Assembly: GCA_023052935.1 (NCBI GenBank)
Contig: CM041294.1
Coordinates: forward strand, 102,146,116-102,210,115
DNA: 64,000 bases
Direction: 5' to 3'
DNA from: Piezodorus guildinii
Taxonomy: Eukaryota > Arthropoda > Insecta > Hemiptera > Pentatomidae
The translations under genes and the position numbers were made by a program. A model generated the notes under the pieces. That model saw nothing but the letters and a program-made list of their open reading frames with translations. It was not told the DNA's origin and did no database searches. This document shows positions 1-10,392 of the stretch, in pieces. Positions within the stretch are counted from its first letter, which is position 1. The number at the start of each line of letters is the position of its first letter.

Positions 1-1191
1 GATGTGAAAAAAGTCAAGAAATTAAGAGACGGGACACTATTTGTAGAAACAGCAAGACGACAACAATCCGAAGTTTTACTACAATGCATGGATTTTGGAG
101 GACAATTTCCGATACAAGTCGTCCCCCATAAAACCTTAAATTATTCTAAAGGCGTCATCAGATGCTTCGATTTCCAATACCTTGAAATAGAAGAAATAAT
201 GCAAGAATTAGGTTCAGTGATAAAAAACATTGTTCGAATTAAAATTAAAAAAGGCGGAACAGAAATAAATACTAACTCATACATTATCACATTCCCAACG
301 CCTAATCTACCAGATAATATAAAGATCGGATATGAAACGATCAAGGTCCAGCCATACATCCCTAATCCGACACGATGCTTCAAATGTCTCGGCTTTTCTC
401 ATCCAACAGCACTATGCAAAAAAGCAGCCGTTTGCATTCAGTGTGGACAGGCCAAACATGGAGAAAATGTAAGGTGTGGCTTGGATCCAAAATGTGTAAA
501 TTGTGGAGGCCCGCACAATGCGCTAAATCGTAATTGCCGGGAATTTCTGTTACATAAGGAGATCAAAAATATTCAATTTTCTCTAAAAATATCATTTAGC
601 GAGGCAAAAAACATTTATAAACAAAGAAATCCAACCCGTTCTAACATATCTTTTGCAGAATCCGCTAAGAAAAACACTAAACCCGTCGAAACAAAAGAAA
701 TAGGAACTCAGGTTAACCTTTTATCTTCATCTGGAGAAACGCTCGAAATGTCAACTGAGGATAGTACCCAAACGGCAGTAATGCATATTACGGAATCAGA
801 AATCAGAATGGATAATACCATTGCCTCTACCCTGTCCCCTGCACCTCTTCCTACACCCCACCCATCCCCCTCTTTTGTCAACTCCCTGCCAAATCTGGCA
901 ACTCCTATCACCTCTGTTAACCATCTTGCGCTCACTCCCAATCATCTGCCTGTTCGAACTAGAAGTGTAACAAGGACGGAAAGAATACTCTCATCTTCCT
1001 TTCAGCCTCCTATTGCTCAATCAACAACATCCACAGCCTCCACTTCAACAACGTCTGATGAAGATACCTCAGAAAACATTTCGTGTGAGGATACAGTTGA
1101 CGACCAACAGTATAAAAAAGTAATATACAAGAAAATGAATAAGAAGGATCAACCGAAGTCCAAAGAAAACAAGAATAAACAATGTCAATGA
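1..1191 (+). CDS. LINE ORF1, Gag-like zinc-knuckle nucleic-acid-binding protein (5' partial)
   Basis: ORF1 products of I/Jockey-type elements coat the element RNA and help carry it back to the nucleus. Three cysteine-histidine knuckles sit in series from about residues 125, 144 and 164 (counted from base 4): C-x2-C-x4-H-x4-C, C-x2-C-x4-H-x5-C and C-x2-C-x3-H-x6-C, the usual ORF1 arrangement. The part before the knuckles looks like the RNA-recognition-type fold region of such proteins. The tail is rich in Ser, Thr and Pro, then Lys, and looks disordered. The frame is open at base 1 with no ATG at its head, so the true start is upstream. The stop TGA is at 1189-1191, 57 bases before the ORF2 ATG, and no stop interrupts the visible part. 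Confidence 0.88.
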   Translation, partial: DVKKVKKLRDGTLFVETARRQQSEVLLQCMDFGGQFPIQVVPHKTLNYSKGVIRCFDFQYLEIEEIMQELGSVIKNIVRIKIKKGGTEINTNSYIITFPTPNLPDNIKIGYETIKVQPYIPNPTRCFKCLGFSHPTALCKKAAVCIQCGQAKHGENVRCGLDPKCVNCGGPHNALNRNCREFLLHKEIKNIQFSLKISFSEAKNIYKQRNPTRSNISFAESAKKNTKPVETKEIGTQVNLLSSSGETLEMSTEDSTQTAVMHITESEIRMDNTIASTLSPAPLPTPHPSPSFVNSLPNLATPITSVNHLALTPNHLPVRTRSVTRTERILSSSFQPPIAQSTTSTASTSTTSDEDTSENISCEDTVDDQQYKKVIYKKMNKKDQPKSKENKNKQCQ

Positions 1192-1248
1192 TAAGATCCA
1201 GTTATTAAACGTTAATAAACGTACTCTACCTCTTCTTTATGAACTATT

Positions 1249-4200
1249 ATGACCCTAATTCAATGGAACTGCAATGGAGTTAAAATACATTATAATGACT
1301 TAAAAATATTACTCAGAGACATCGACCCGGTCTGTATAAGCCTCCAAGAAACTCACTTAAAACCTTCAGACATATTTTTGATAAAAGGCTTCGAAATTTT
1401 AAGAAAGGACAATGATAACAGTGAACGCGCTTTTAGGGGAGTTGCTCTCGCTATTAAAAAAACGGTGTATTCACAACAAATAGAAATAGATTCACCTCTT
1501 CAAGTTGTAGCAGCCAGAATTCACTTAGGCATTAGTTTTACGGTTTGTAATGTATATCTTCCTCAAGACAATGCAATAAAGATGGAACATCTTATCAATA
1601 TCCACCAACAGCTTCCTAAACCAGTCATCTATACTGGCGACTTCAACGGCCATAATCCACTTTGGGGATGTAAAGATATGAATGAACGAGGTCGAATGAT
1701 CGAAAGGTTTATAAATTCAACCAATCTTCTAACTTTAAACACAGGAGAGCCAACCTTCTTGAGTTCCACTTATGGCACCTTTTCAGCAATTGATCTCTCT
1801 CTATGCAGCCCATCTCTATACCACACCATAGACTGGACAGTACTACCGGAACTTTATGGTAGCGACCACTTTCCTATACAATTGAAACTGTCAAACACAT
1901 TTTATACATCCAAAAGGAAGCCAAGATGGGTAATTGAAAAAGCTGATTGGCCAAGATTTTCGTCTTTAGTAAGCCCCCCTCTAGAATCAGCACATAATCT
2001 GGACATTGATAGAGGATGCCAAGCCATAACAGAAGTCATTCTCTTGGCCGCTGAAGCTTCCATACCCAAAACCAAAGGATTTTCCAAACGACCATCTGTC
2101 CCTTGGTTCAATAAAGAGTGCAAAGAAGCAATAAAAAATCGCAGAAAAGCTTTTTATAAATTTAGAAAAAATATGAGTCCTGCAAACCTTATCGAATATA
2201 AAAAGCAAAGATCAATATGTAGAAGAACATTGAACTGTAATAAAAGGGACTCATGGAAATCTTTTGTAGAATCTATCAATTCTTCAACTCCGGCTAATAT
2301 AATTTGGAATAAAATTAGGAAGATCAAAGGAATAGGTTCTCCAACGGTATACACATTATTAATAAATGAGAAATTGTGTGACGATCCCGAAGTAGTATGA
2401 AATAGTTTTGCTGATTATTATTCAGAAATATATAATGAGCCGACAGCTAGCGGGCGTGCAGAGAATCTCGACTTCTCAACCTCAGATACGAATTTGGTCT
2501 ACAATACGCCATTCACGATGTGGGAGCTTCAGACTGTGTTAAAGAGTGTTAAGGGTTCTTCACCAGGCCCTGATAATATCCACTACTCCATGATTCAACA
2601 CCTTCCGAACAACACATTAACCTGGCTACTAAATTATTATAATCATATTTGGGAGACTGTCGATTTTCCTGATGTCTGGCGCCAATCAGAGGTGATTCTA
2701 ATTTTGAAAAATGGTCAAGATAAGAGATACCCTACAAGCTACAGGCCAATTTTCTTAACCAGCTGCTTGTGCAAAGTTATTGAACGAATGGTAAATAAAA
2801 GACTTACCTGGATTCTGGAAAACAATAATTTCATACAAAATTTTCAGTGTGGATTCCGTAAAGGTAGATCCACAATGGATCATTTAGTTCAAATGGAGGC
2901 GGAACTCCAATACACATTTATTCAGGATGAACAAGCCATCGCTATCTTCTTTGACATGCACAAGGCATTCGACAAAACCAATATTAATTTAATCCTGAAA
3001 AAGTTAATGTCGCTAGGATTCCGAGGTAACATGCCAAACTTCATTTGTGAATTTCTTAGCCATCGCTATTTCAAAGTTCGAGTAGGGAATTCGCTGACCA
3101 TGCCACATGAACAAAGAAATGGTGTCCCACAAGGTTGCGTTCTTAGCACAACGCTTTTCATTCTCGCAATCAGTGACCTGGCCACCAATTTACCTCGTGG
3201 AGTTAAACCAATGCTGTTTGTAGACGATCTGGCAATCTTCTGCCGATCCAAAGATTTGCTATCGATAACAGATAAGTTACAAACTTCATTAAACCGATTA
3301 AACGAGTGGTCACAAAACTCTGGACTGAAGTTTTCGGAAGCTAAAACAAAATGTTTGTATTTCAGTAGAAGAAGAAATCTCCCCGACCTACCAGACCTCC
3401 TACTTAACAACGTCCCTTTACCCTACGTAAATAGTTGTAGATTCTTGGGATTGGAATTTGATAGACGCCTTACGTAGGAAAATCACATAAAATCTCTGAA
3501 AGAAAAATGTTTAAAAAAACTTAATATACTTAAAGTCTTAACTGGAACAAGTTGGGGTGCAGATCGCATCACTTTACTCAAGATATACTTATCAATAATA
3601 TGTACAAAGATGGAGTATGGCTGCTTTGTCTTTGGCTCGGCAAAAAGGGACAATCTGGCTAAACTCGATGTAGTACACCATGCAGGCATACGAATTGCTA
3701 CAGGAGCTTTCAGGACCAGCCCTTCTCTAAGTCTTTGTGCAGAATCTGGCTTACCACTACTATCCTACCGACGCGATAAATTGGCCATAAACTATATCAC
3801 AAAATTAATCACACAAGCTACTCACCCTGCTCACGTATACATCCTTAAATCCAAATATTCGGCGAAATTTCAACTAAAGACCAACCCAAACTTACCATTA
3901 GCAGAAAGAATGTCGTCCGTTGTTAACGAGTTAAAATTAATCAATATAACATCTATAGAAAACAAAACACCACCATGGACATTTCTGAAACCCCATGTAT
4001 ATCTTGAGTTGGCTAAATATAGTAAACAAAATTCCAAATTAATAAATTTTAAAGACCGCTTTGAGAAGATAATCAGCGCATTGCCCAGCCACAACTTAAT
4101 TTTCACAGATGGTTCTAAATCAGACTCATCCACTGGCTCAGCTTTCGTCGCATCAAAATGCACCTACAAGTCGAAACTACATCAATATTGTTCCGTATAT

Positions 4201-4902
4201 ACAGCTGAAGTAAATGCGATCGCAATGGCCCTTGATTATTCCAGAACACTCCCAATAGAGAACTTCACCATAGCCTCAGATTCATTGAGCGCTCTAAAAG
4301 CACTACAGAATATGCATTCCAGTCATCCAGGAATTTTAAGAATCCTGGAATTAACCAAAGTAATGGCTGAAAATGGGAAAAGAATCAATTATGTGTGGAT
4401 ACCAGGTCACATGGGGATAAGAGGGAAAGAAATGGCAGATAAGGCTGCTAAAGAGGCTCTCACTCTCCCTGGTCGTGGTAGGGCACTGCTCACACCATCA
4501 GAGCTAGCGCGCCCTCTTATAGAAAATTTATGGAAGAAATGGGACGAAGCATGGAAAAACAGTTATCCAAGCAAATTGAAAACCATTAAGAAAGAAGTAA
4601 AGTATTGGAAAACCTCAAGTCGCAACAACCGCAGGGAGGAGGTGGTCTTGGCCCGCTTGAGAATAGGGCACACAAGGTTAACACATGGGCATTTAATATG
4701 TAAAGAGTTGTCCCCAAGATGTCAGCATTGTAGGGAAATCCTAACAATTATCCATGTGTTCGAGAAATGTCCCTTCTACACTAGACAACTGGACCAAAAG
4801 GAAATACCTCACAATGTCGCGGTTGCATTAGGAAACGATGGGAATAGAATTGACCAATTAATGTGCCTCCTTTCTGAAATGGACTTTTATAAGAGGATTT
4901 GA
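1249..4902 (+). pseudogene. LINE ORF2: AP endonuclease, reverse transcriptase, RNase H (two in-frame stops)
   Basis: This is the replication polyprotein: the endonuclease nicks the target, the reverse transcriptase copies the RNA onto the nick, and RNase H removes the template. The APE-type endonuclease shows QWNCNG, LQETHL, TGDFNGHN and GSDHFPI at about residues 4-215. The RT shows FFDMHKAFD, NGVPQGC and the catalytic box FVDD. RNase H shows TDGS, the TAEVNAI glutamate, the ASDS aspartate and a PGHMGI...ADKAA end. A C-terminal C-x2-C-x7-H-x4-C knuckle follows. The start is the ATG at 1249. The frame is constant throughout but is broken by TGA at 2398-2400, between endonuclease and RT, and TAG at 3475-3477, after the RT core. 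The TAG lies where related elements have Leu-Thr-Trp, so it fits TGG to TAG. All catalytic motifs I checked are present. Confidence 0.92.
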
Positions 4903-5101
4903 GGACTTACTTTATGTTTATTTATTTCTACTTATCTTTATTATTATTTTTTTTTTCCTTGAATATTGTCTACTAATATAACTTGATATATGTTTATTTT
5001 TTACTAACGTTGTCGTATTTATTTTTTATTATAGATTATTCTTATTCTTATTATCTGTTTTAATCAATATTATTATTTAATATTGAAAAAAAAAAAAAAA
5101 A
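4903..5101 (+). other. LINE 3' UTR and poly(A) tail
   Basis: About 180 bases of T/A-rich sequence follow the ORF2 stop and end in a run of roughly 17 A at about 5085-5101. This is the 3' end used as the reverse-transcription template. No clear AATAAA is seen just before the tail. Confidence 0.75.
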
Positions 5102-5445
5102 AGATAAGTTTGTCTAAATTAATTTTCTAAAATGAGCGTATCCGGCACTATTTATGAGTGTATTATTTGTAAATTATGTATTATCTGTATGTATGTATTC
5201 ATGTATTATGGATGTATTACTTATTATGTATATGATTATTGTCTATTATGTATTATTATTTGTTCATAATGTATTCGTTCATTTTGTATTATTATTATTT
5301 GTTTTAGTGTATTATTATTTAGTGTATTATTATCATTTGTTATATTGGTTCATTATTTATTTTAATTAATATTATTATTTAATATTTCAACTAAAGCCAT
5401 AATTGTCTGTTTTTAAAAAACGTGTATCTTATAGTGAGTTAGGTA
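5102..5445. repeat. Degenerate TATTATTATTTG-type low-complexity tract
   Basis: The 5160-5390 part is built from irregular repeats of tgtattattatttg-like units. A 71-codon ORF across it is composition-driven (Val, Leu, Tyr, Met) and is not a gene. Nothing else is seen. Confidence 0.6.
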
Positions 5446-7385
5446 TTATATATCTAAGTGTATAATATAACCAAGGACAAGCGGGTGTGAGTGGGCAGGT
5501 AGTTTGGAAATAAAGGAGGTGTATCTGTCGGGGGCCAAGTCTGCAACCAGTGGGATATTTAGGTCTCTATGGATGAGTTTATTAGTTACAAAGTAAGGAG
5601 CATTGAGGATATTTCGTAGGATTTTGGATTGCAAGGATTGGATGCGGGAGGAGTTAAATAGTTTAGTGGACCATCATAGCTCAATGACATAGGTCCAAAT
5701 AGGTCGGATAATCGTGATGTAAATGATTTTTTATGTAGTAAATAGAGAGTTATGATGGTATGTATAGTAAGTGTTGTAGTAAGCGGTATCTGCAGGCAGT
5801 TTCTTGTCGTTTCAGTCTAGTGTGAAGATTCCAAGTAAGGCGCTTGTCTATATGGAGTCCAAGGTAGCGGATCTGTTCAACAGGGATCAGTGGAATGTTG
5901 CCAAAGGATACAGTAAGACAGGTATCCATAGGCTTGCGGCGAAGGGTAAAGGTAATTTGATGGGATTTATCAGGATTGATTTTAATTCTCCAGTTATGAC
6001 ACCATTCTTCAATGGATTGGATGTGAGACTGTAGGGATTGTGATGCAACCGTTGGGTCACTACTTACGGATAACACACATGTGTCAGCGTAAGTAGTGAG
6101 AACAGTACTAGGATGAATAGGAATGTCAGCTGTATAAACGGAATAAAGGTTTGGGCCTAAGATGCTACCTCGAGGTACACCTGCGGACTGAGAAACTTTG
6201 AATGAGTTTTGTGACTCCGACTAGTTTGAGACGGGGCACCTAAATTAATATAAGTATTAGGTTGGAAAGTAGAACACAATGTGCGTGAGCTAAATATCAA
6301 GTATATTCTCAGCTAAGGTTATACAATGAGGTTTCATGACAAATACCAAGACAAAGAGCTTATGAGCATTAGCACTAATTATAAACATGTACACGTCACA
6401 ACAATGAGTATGGAAGGTTATGGTTAACTTTGAAAGTTCTATCTGAGAGGTAAGAAAGAATAATTAGGAAGTATGTAGGAGAGAGGAATTTCCGGAGTTT
6501 GTATCGCAGTCCTGGGTGCCAAACTCGATCAAAAGCCTGTTCAACGTTAAGAAAGGCTTCAGTGCAATACATTCCGCGCTCCAATGTGGAAGAAATGACA
6601 TCCACTACACGGTGACACTGGTGTATAGTAGAATAGGATGTCCGAAATCCAAACTGGTGGTCAAGAATCACCTGGTTGAGATCTAGGATTGGACATAAAC
6701 ATTTTAGAATGGGTTTTTCTAGAATTTTGTTCATAATGGGCAAAAGAGAAATAGGACGGTAGGAAGATGGGTTTTCTAGAGGCTTTTTGGGTTTTGGTAT
6801 CATTTTGATAATGGACAGTTTCCATGTAACGGGAAAGTAGGTGGAACGGAGTGTGCCATTGTATACATAGGTAAGAAGGAGTATGGCTTTTCTAGGGAGC
6901 TGTTTTAGGATACGGGATGTGATGAGGTCGTGACCAGGTGCTTTTTTGGACGGTAATTTTTGAATGATGCTGATAATTTCTGATGGGTGGAATGCTTTAG
7001 GAGGAAGAGACATTTGGAGATGAACGGTTAGTTCTGCTTCGACATGTTCGATATGGGTTGGGTTTTGGATATCAGGATGTGGATTAAATATTTTGGAAAG
7101 GTGTTTAGCGAATACCTGTGATTTTTCTTCGTTGGATCTTGTCCATGTCTGGGATTCAGTTAAAAGAGGATGATTAAAGGTTTTGAACTTTAGTAACTTT
7201 GTAGTGGTTGTCCAAAATGATATGTCAGATCTATTCAAGTTTCCAGTAAGGATCTGCAGGTTTTGAATTTTGAATATTTTTATTTCGGTTTTTAGTGTGT
7301 TAGTCAGTTTATTGTAGTGCAGTTTGTCGGAAGGATATCTTTTTCCATGCCACTTCGCTCTTGTTTTCCGCTTTGCAGTAAGCAA
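5446..7385 (-). pseudogene. Jockey-type LINE reverse transcriptase, decayed copy A
   Basis: On the minus strand three frames in succession encode pieces of one Jockey-type RT. 7385-6396 has the region before the palm, SYRPISLLPI, the Q-F-G-F-R box and the A motif as NVEQAFDRVW. 6076-5750 has the thumb side (WRIKINPDKS, YLGLHIDKRLTW). 5634-5446 has the C-terminal AP-YFVTNKLIHRDLNIP region. The segments lie in different frames, so there are at least two frameshifts. A 195-bp insertion at 6208-6402 splits the RT core. Near 6080 the catalytic box reads YAD then Thr, where sibling copies read YADD, so one catalytic aspartate is lost by a 3-base deletion. The endonuclease is absent (5' truncated) and the 3' end diverges from copies B and C. 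Confidence 0.88.
6208..6402. mobile_element. 195-bp non-autonomous insertion in Jockey copy A
   Basis: The Jockey reading frame is interrupted at AATGAGT (6201-6207) and resumes at a second AATGAGT (6403-6409). Removing one repeat and the insert restores homology to the sibling copies. The insert starts TTTTGTGAC and ends GTCACAAC, a terminal inverted repeat of about 7-8 bases. It has no coding capacity. The 7-bp target duplication plus short inverted ends fit a small DNA transposon derivative (MITE); the superfamily is not determined. Confidence 0.6.
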
Positions 7386-7827
7386 GAGACGAATGTGGTT
7401 CGCGTATTAAAATATAGAATTATTTTTCACTGTATTAAAAACAAGATTTTAAAGTTATTTATTGAAATGTTTTGGTATGATTAGAATCAAAACTAAGTGA
7501 GTAATTAGAACTTTAAAAATAATTGCATTTCTAAAACACGCTTTTAAAGTACATGATTGTTCGTTAGATAAAACCATGTATAGGTTTCAGATAAACCTAA
7601 ACGATGAGACTAAAAATATGTCAACATATGAATTTCGAAAGAAATGTCTTTTAGTACTTTTTGGAAATCACTGGAAGTCTCTATGGACTATGTTTCACTA
7701 GGAGAAACCGACATATCCATATCTTAATGTAGTGATATGGACATAATGCATAACAAACATCCGACATTGGTTATTTAGAAGGAAACTATAGTCCTACAAG
7801 AAAAACTGTTCCATAGCTAATATTTCA
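7386..7827. other. AT-rich, no gene seen
   Basis: No ORF or repeat boundary can be supported. The part after about 7660 may be the decayed middle of the mariner whose C-terminal motif follows, but I cannot align it confidently. Confidence 0.4.
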
Positions 7828-7926
7828 CCACAGACTGTGAAGAAACTAAATACGCTATGTTACGAAGTCCTTCCACGCCCACCTTATTCCCAAGGTTTAA
7901 CTCTATACACTTTCCATCAGTTCAGA
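7828..7926 (+). pseudogene. Mariner transposase remnant, region before the third catalytic Asp
   Basis: Read in one frame, this stretch gives Thr-Val-Lys-Lys-Leu, then a Tyr-Glu-Val-Leu-Pro-Arg-Pro-Pro-Tyr-Ser block and a Phe-His-Gln-Phe-Arg end. It matches the mariner transposase segment between the second and third catalytic aspartates as seen in the two better mariners at 28256-29171 and 62310-63218. The aspartate of the SP(D/S)xL...TD motif is lost (Gln-Gly-Leu-Thr-Leu-Tyr). No terminal repeats are seen nearby. It is an old fossil. Confidence 0.55.
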
Positions 7927-8650
7927 ATTTAAGAAAAAATCAGTGAAGATAGAACTTTTTATAACTAAAAAATATAATTATTTTAAGGTAAAAAACGCAT
8001 TTTAAGACTGTATTTTTCATAAAACTCTGAATTTTACAGTTCTAGAATTGAAAAGTTGATTAAACATTAATGTAAATGTTTTGATTTCATATAGTTGATT
8101 AACTGAACCATATGCACAAATGTCAACAATTTTAATGTACCAACAGCAGAAAATTAAAGCTATTTATAATGAAAACAAGAGACAGTCCGATGACAATTAA
8201 TTAACCGCTGACAACTTTTAATTAAAAGATGATATCAACATAACTTCATTATCATTGTTATATAAAATTTACACAAACTATCCATTCCTCTCCTGATTCT
8301 GACTCAGGGATGATCTGCTTTGTATGCAGGGCGCAAAGACGAAACCATAGCTCAGCTTAGGTTAATACTGCCATGACCCTCGTGTGGTCGGCTCACGGAC
8401 CCACGCTTGCTAAATATTTCACTATACGGAACAAATGTTTTTCTAATGACCAGTATACACAATATTGTATTTGTTTTTGTTAAAATTTGTTCCTATCCCT
8501 GTATTTTTTCCCGTTTCTTATCAAGCAGACCTCTAAAATTGTTGTCAATAGACCTTCGAGAAATCCAATATTTTTTTTCTATTATTATTTTACAGGAAAT
8601 AGTCATTTATAGTAATAAAAATTTGCCTGAGTGGTAATGTGCTCTTGTTA
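7927..8650. other. AT-rich with one GC-richer patch, no gene seen
   Basis: Mostly AT-rich. A GC-richer patch at about 8280-8405 could be an old retroposon, but I see no tRNA boxes, tail or coding match. Confidence 0.35.
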
Positions 8651-9215
8651 GTACATACATACATACATGTTTGGCACTACAGCCCCATGTGACCCTTGGC
8701 CTCTCATTAAGTTTTCGCCATGTGTCACGGTCTTGAGCTGCCGTCCTCCAAACTCCTCTGATTTTCAGTAGGGCATTGGCATCCTGGGTGACACAGTCCT
8801 CCCATCTGAGCGTAGGCCATCCTCAGCTTCTCTCTCGGTAAAGATTTCCCTCTAGGAGACGTTTTGGAATTTCCTCTCCACTCATTTGGGCAACATGTCT
8901 AGCCCAGCTAAGTCCCAGTTTTATTATTTTATTATGCAATGTTTGTTTCCCCATACAGCCGGTGTAATTCCACATTTTCCCTTCATCGCCAGTTTTCACC
9001 ATCCCTGACGGGTCCAAATATTCTTCAGAGAATCTCTCTTTCGAAGATGAGGGTTTCTTCCTCTCTGGTGTTTGTAAGGCTCCACGTTTTAGAAGCGTGC
9101 ATATTATTTTGTAAAGTAGGATCTTTGTTCTCCTATTGATAAATGATCCTGTTACTACAATAATGAAAATAAAGGTGGAAGTAATAACTAGTTCAAAGAT
9201 CTCAAAATGCATAAA
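8651..9215 (-). pseudogene. RTE-like LINE, C-terminal end of the reverse transcriptase protein
   Basis: The minus strand encodes the C-terminal part of an RTE-like LINE protein: an RRTKILLYK block, a region corresponding to the FENKVLRKIF part of the sibling at 39962-40156, then SWARHVAQMSGEEIPKRLLE. A TGA at 8823-8825 interrupts the frame, which continues with GWPTLRWEDCVTQDA and AAQDRDTWRKL to about 8655. The G-x-P-x-x-R-W-x-D-x-V end is characteristic of these LINEs. The tail beyond the protein is a short CATA/TGTA repeat at 8651-8667. The 3' end (8663-8705) resembles the 3' tail of the SINE at 10354-10389. The endonuclease and RT core are missing (5' truncated). Confidence 0.75.
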
Positions 9216-9787
9216 ACTTAATGAAAGGTTTTACTTCATGATGTCATGGTCTGAGTCATAATGCTTTTCAGTTAAAAACAACGATCCTTTGAACTGATTG
9301 CTATCTTTATTCAGATTCCTATAATAGACCCTGCACCAGCATTCCTTCATCATCGACCCATTGGGTTTGAGTAGTTCCTTCTCTAATTCAAGATAATCCA
9401 TTGATTCGGGATTATCATATGAATAAGGAGGTAATGTATGATTATTGGTATCCTCAGGATTTTCTGTATTGATCTAGTTTTCCGTTTTCAAACATAAGTG
9501 GATTAGTCATAAGTAAGAGACTCGTCGAAGTTAGCGCGCTTTGTCAAGCAACCACGGATTGCCAGAAACTTTAAACCAAATAATTATGAGTTCGCGTATC
9601 GGTACCGAAGGTCTTTTATCTTCGGCCCCCTGGCCCGATTGAACTCTCGTATAGCCTTTAAAACTGAAGTAGGGATGAAAAAAAAGTCAGAGTCTCTAGC
9701 AGTTGAACGGTGGTGAACAGAAAACACTAAATGAATAAAAAAATAAATATTTATTAAATTTAATAGTGACTTCATAAATAGAACTAA
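9216..9787. other. AT-rich, no gene seen
   Basis: I see no coding region. The 9584-9850 minus-strand ORF owes most of its length to the purine-rich tandem repeat that follows. Confidence 0.4.
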
Positions 9788-9883
9788 AGGAAAAAGGAAG
9801 AAAAAAGACAAAAAAGGAAGAAAAAAGACAAAAAGGAAGAAAAAAGACAAAAAGGAAGAAAAAAGACAAAAAGGAAGAAAAAC
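9788..9883. repeat. Purine-rich tandem repeat, unit about 18 bp
   Basis: About five to six copies of a unit close to AAAAAGGAAGAAAAAAGAC follow each other with only small length changes. It is a purine-strand minisatellite. Confidence 0.85.
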
Positions 9884-10073
9884 GTTACCTTACACAGATT
9901 ACACTTGTTATTACAGTTGTACTTGTAAATGAGTGAACCAACGTTTTCAGAAATAACACTGCTCTATGATGACAAAAACAACAAAATATTGAGCTGAAAA
10001 TAAAACATCTTTCTTAACTTATTTCTTGATTTATCCTTTATTTGATTTAAAATTAATTAGTTCAATAGGTAAC

Positions 10074-10389
10074 GAGCGGCATAGTCCAGTGGATAGAATA
10101 CTAGTCTACTTTTCTCCAGGTAATGTGTTCAAATCCCGGCTGTAGCACAATGTTATTTATTCTGTTATTATTTTATTTATTATGTTATTTCCGCCATGAG
10201 GGTGAGAGAGGGGGGAGAGAGCTACCCTAGGGTATGGATATCCTCCTGGGGCAGACTCAGCCTCTAGAAAGTGGATACTCCAATTAATAGGAAAAAAATC
10301 TGGCGACGGAGTGTGATCTCCGGCTAGTTACCTCGAAATACTACGAATATTCTGAGCCCAAGACCCTTTATGGGTTGTAGTGGTTCAGG
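10074..10389 (+). mobile_element. tRNA-derived SINE with LINE-like 3' tail
   Basis: The 5' part carries an RNA polymerase III internal promoter like that of a tRNA: a box A-like TAGTCCAGTGG at 10082-10092 and a box B GTTCAAATCC at 10127-10136, 34 bases apart. The sequence reads as a degenerate tRNA to about 10146. A non-coding body follows, ending in a motif at 10354-10389 (GAGCCCAAGACCC...GTAGTGG) that recurs at 20095-20136 and resembles the 3' end of the RTE-like LINE at 8663-8705. A tRNA head plus LINE-like tail is the standard SINE layout. The T-run after 10390 belongs largely to the poly(A) tail of the Jockey copy inserted in antisense here, not to the SINE. Confidence 0.7.
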
Positions 10390-10392
10390 TTT

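Larger units (their letters stand above)
1..5101 (+). mobile_element. I/Jockey-group non-LTR retrotransposon, RNase H-bearing, nearly complete
   Basis: Two consecutive sense-strand ORFs (zinc-knuckle ORF1, then endonuclease-RT-RNase H ORF2) are followed by a short AT-rich 3' UTR and a poly(A) run at about 5085-5101. This is the full architecture of a non-LTR retrotransposon. An RNase H domain after the reverse transcriptase is found in I-clade and some related elements, so I place it in the I/Jockey group without fixing the clade. The ORF1 frame is open to base 1, so the 5' UTR and ORF1 start lie outside the window and the upstream target-site duplication cannot be seen. ORF2 has only two in-frame stops and no frameshift, so the copy is recent but dead. 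Confidence 0.93.

Noticed and set aside
5154..5369. 71-codon hydrophobic plus ORF
   Set aside because: Product of the TATTATTATTTG low-complexity tract; no family signal.
9584..9850. 88-codon minus ORF with a Phe-rich start
   Set aside because: Its length comes from the purine-rich tandem repeat read in antisense.
10074..10146. Functional tRNA gene
   Set aside because: Boxes A and B are present, but the cloverleaf stems are poor and it is fused to a SINE body and LINE-like tail.
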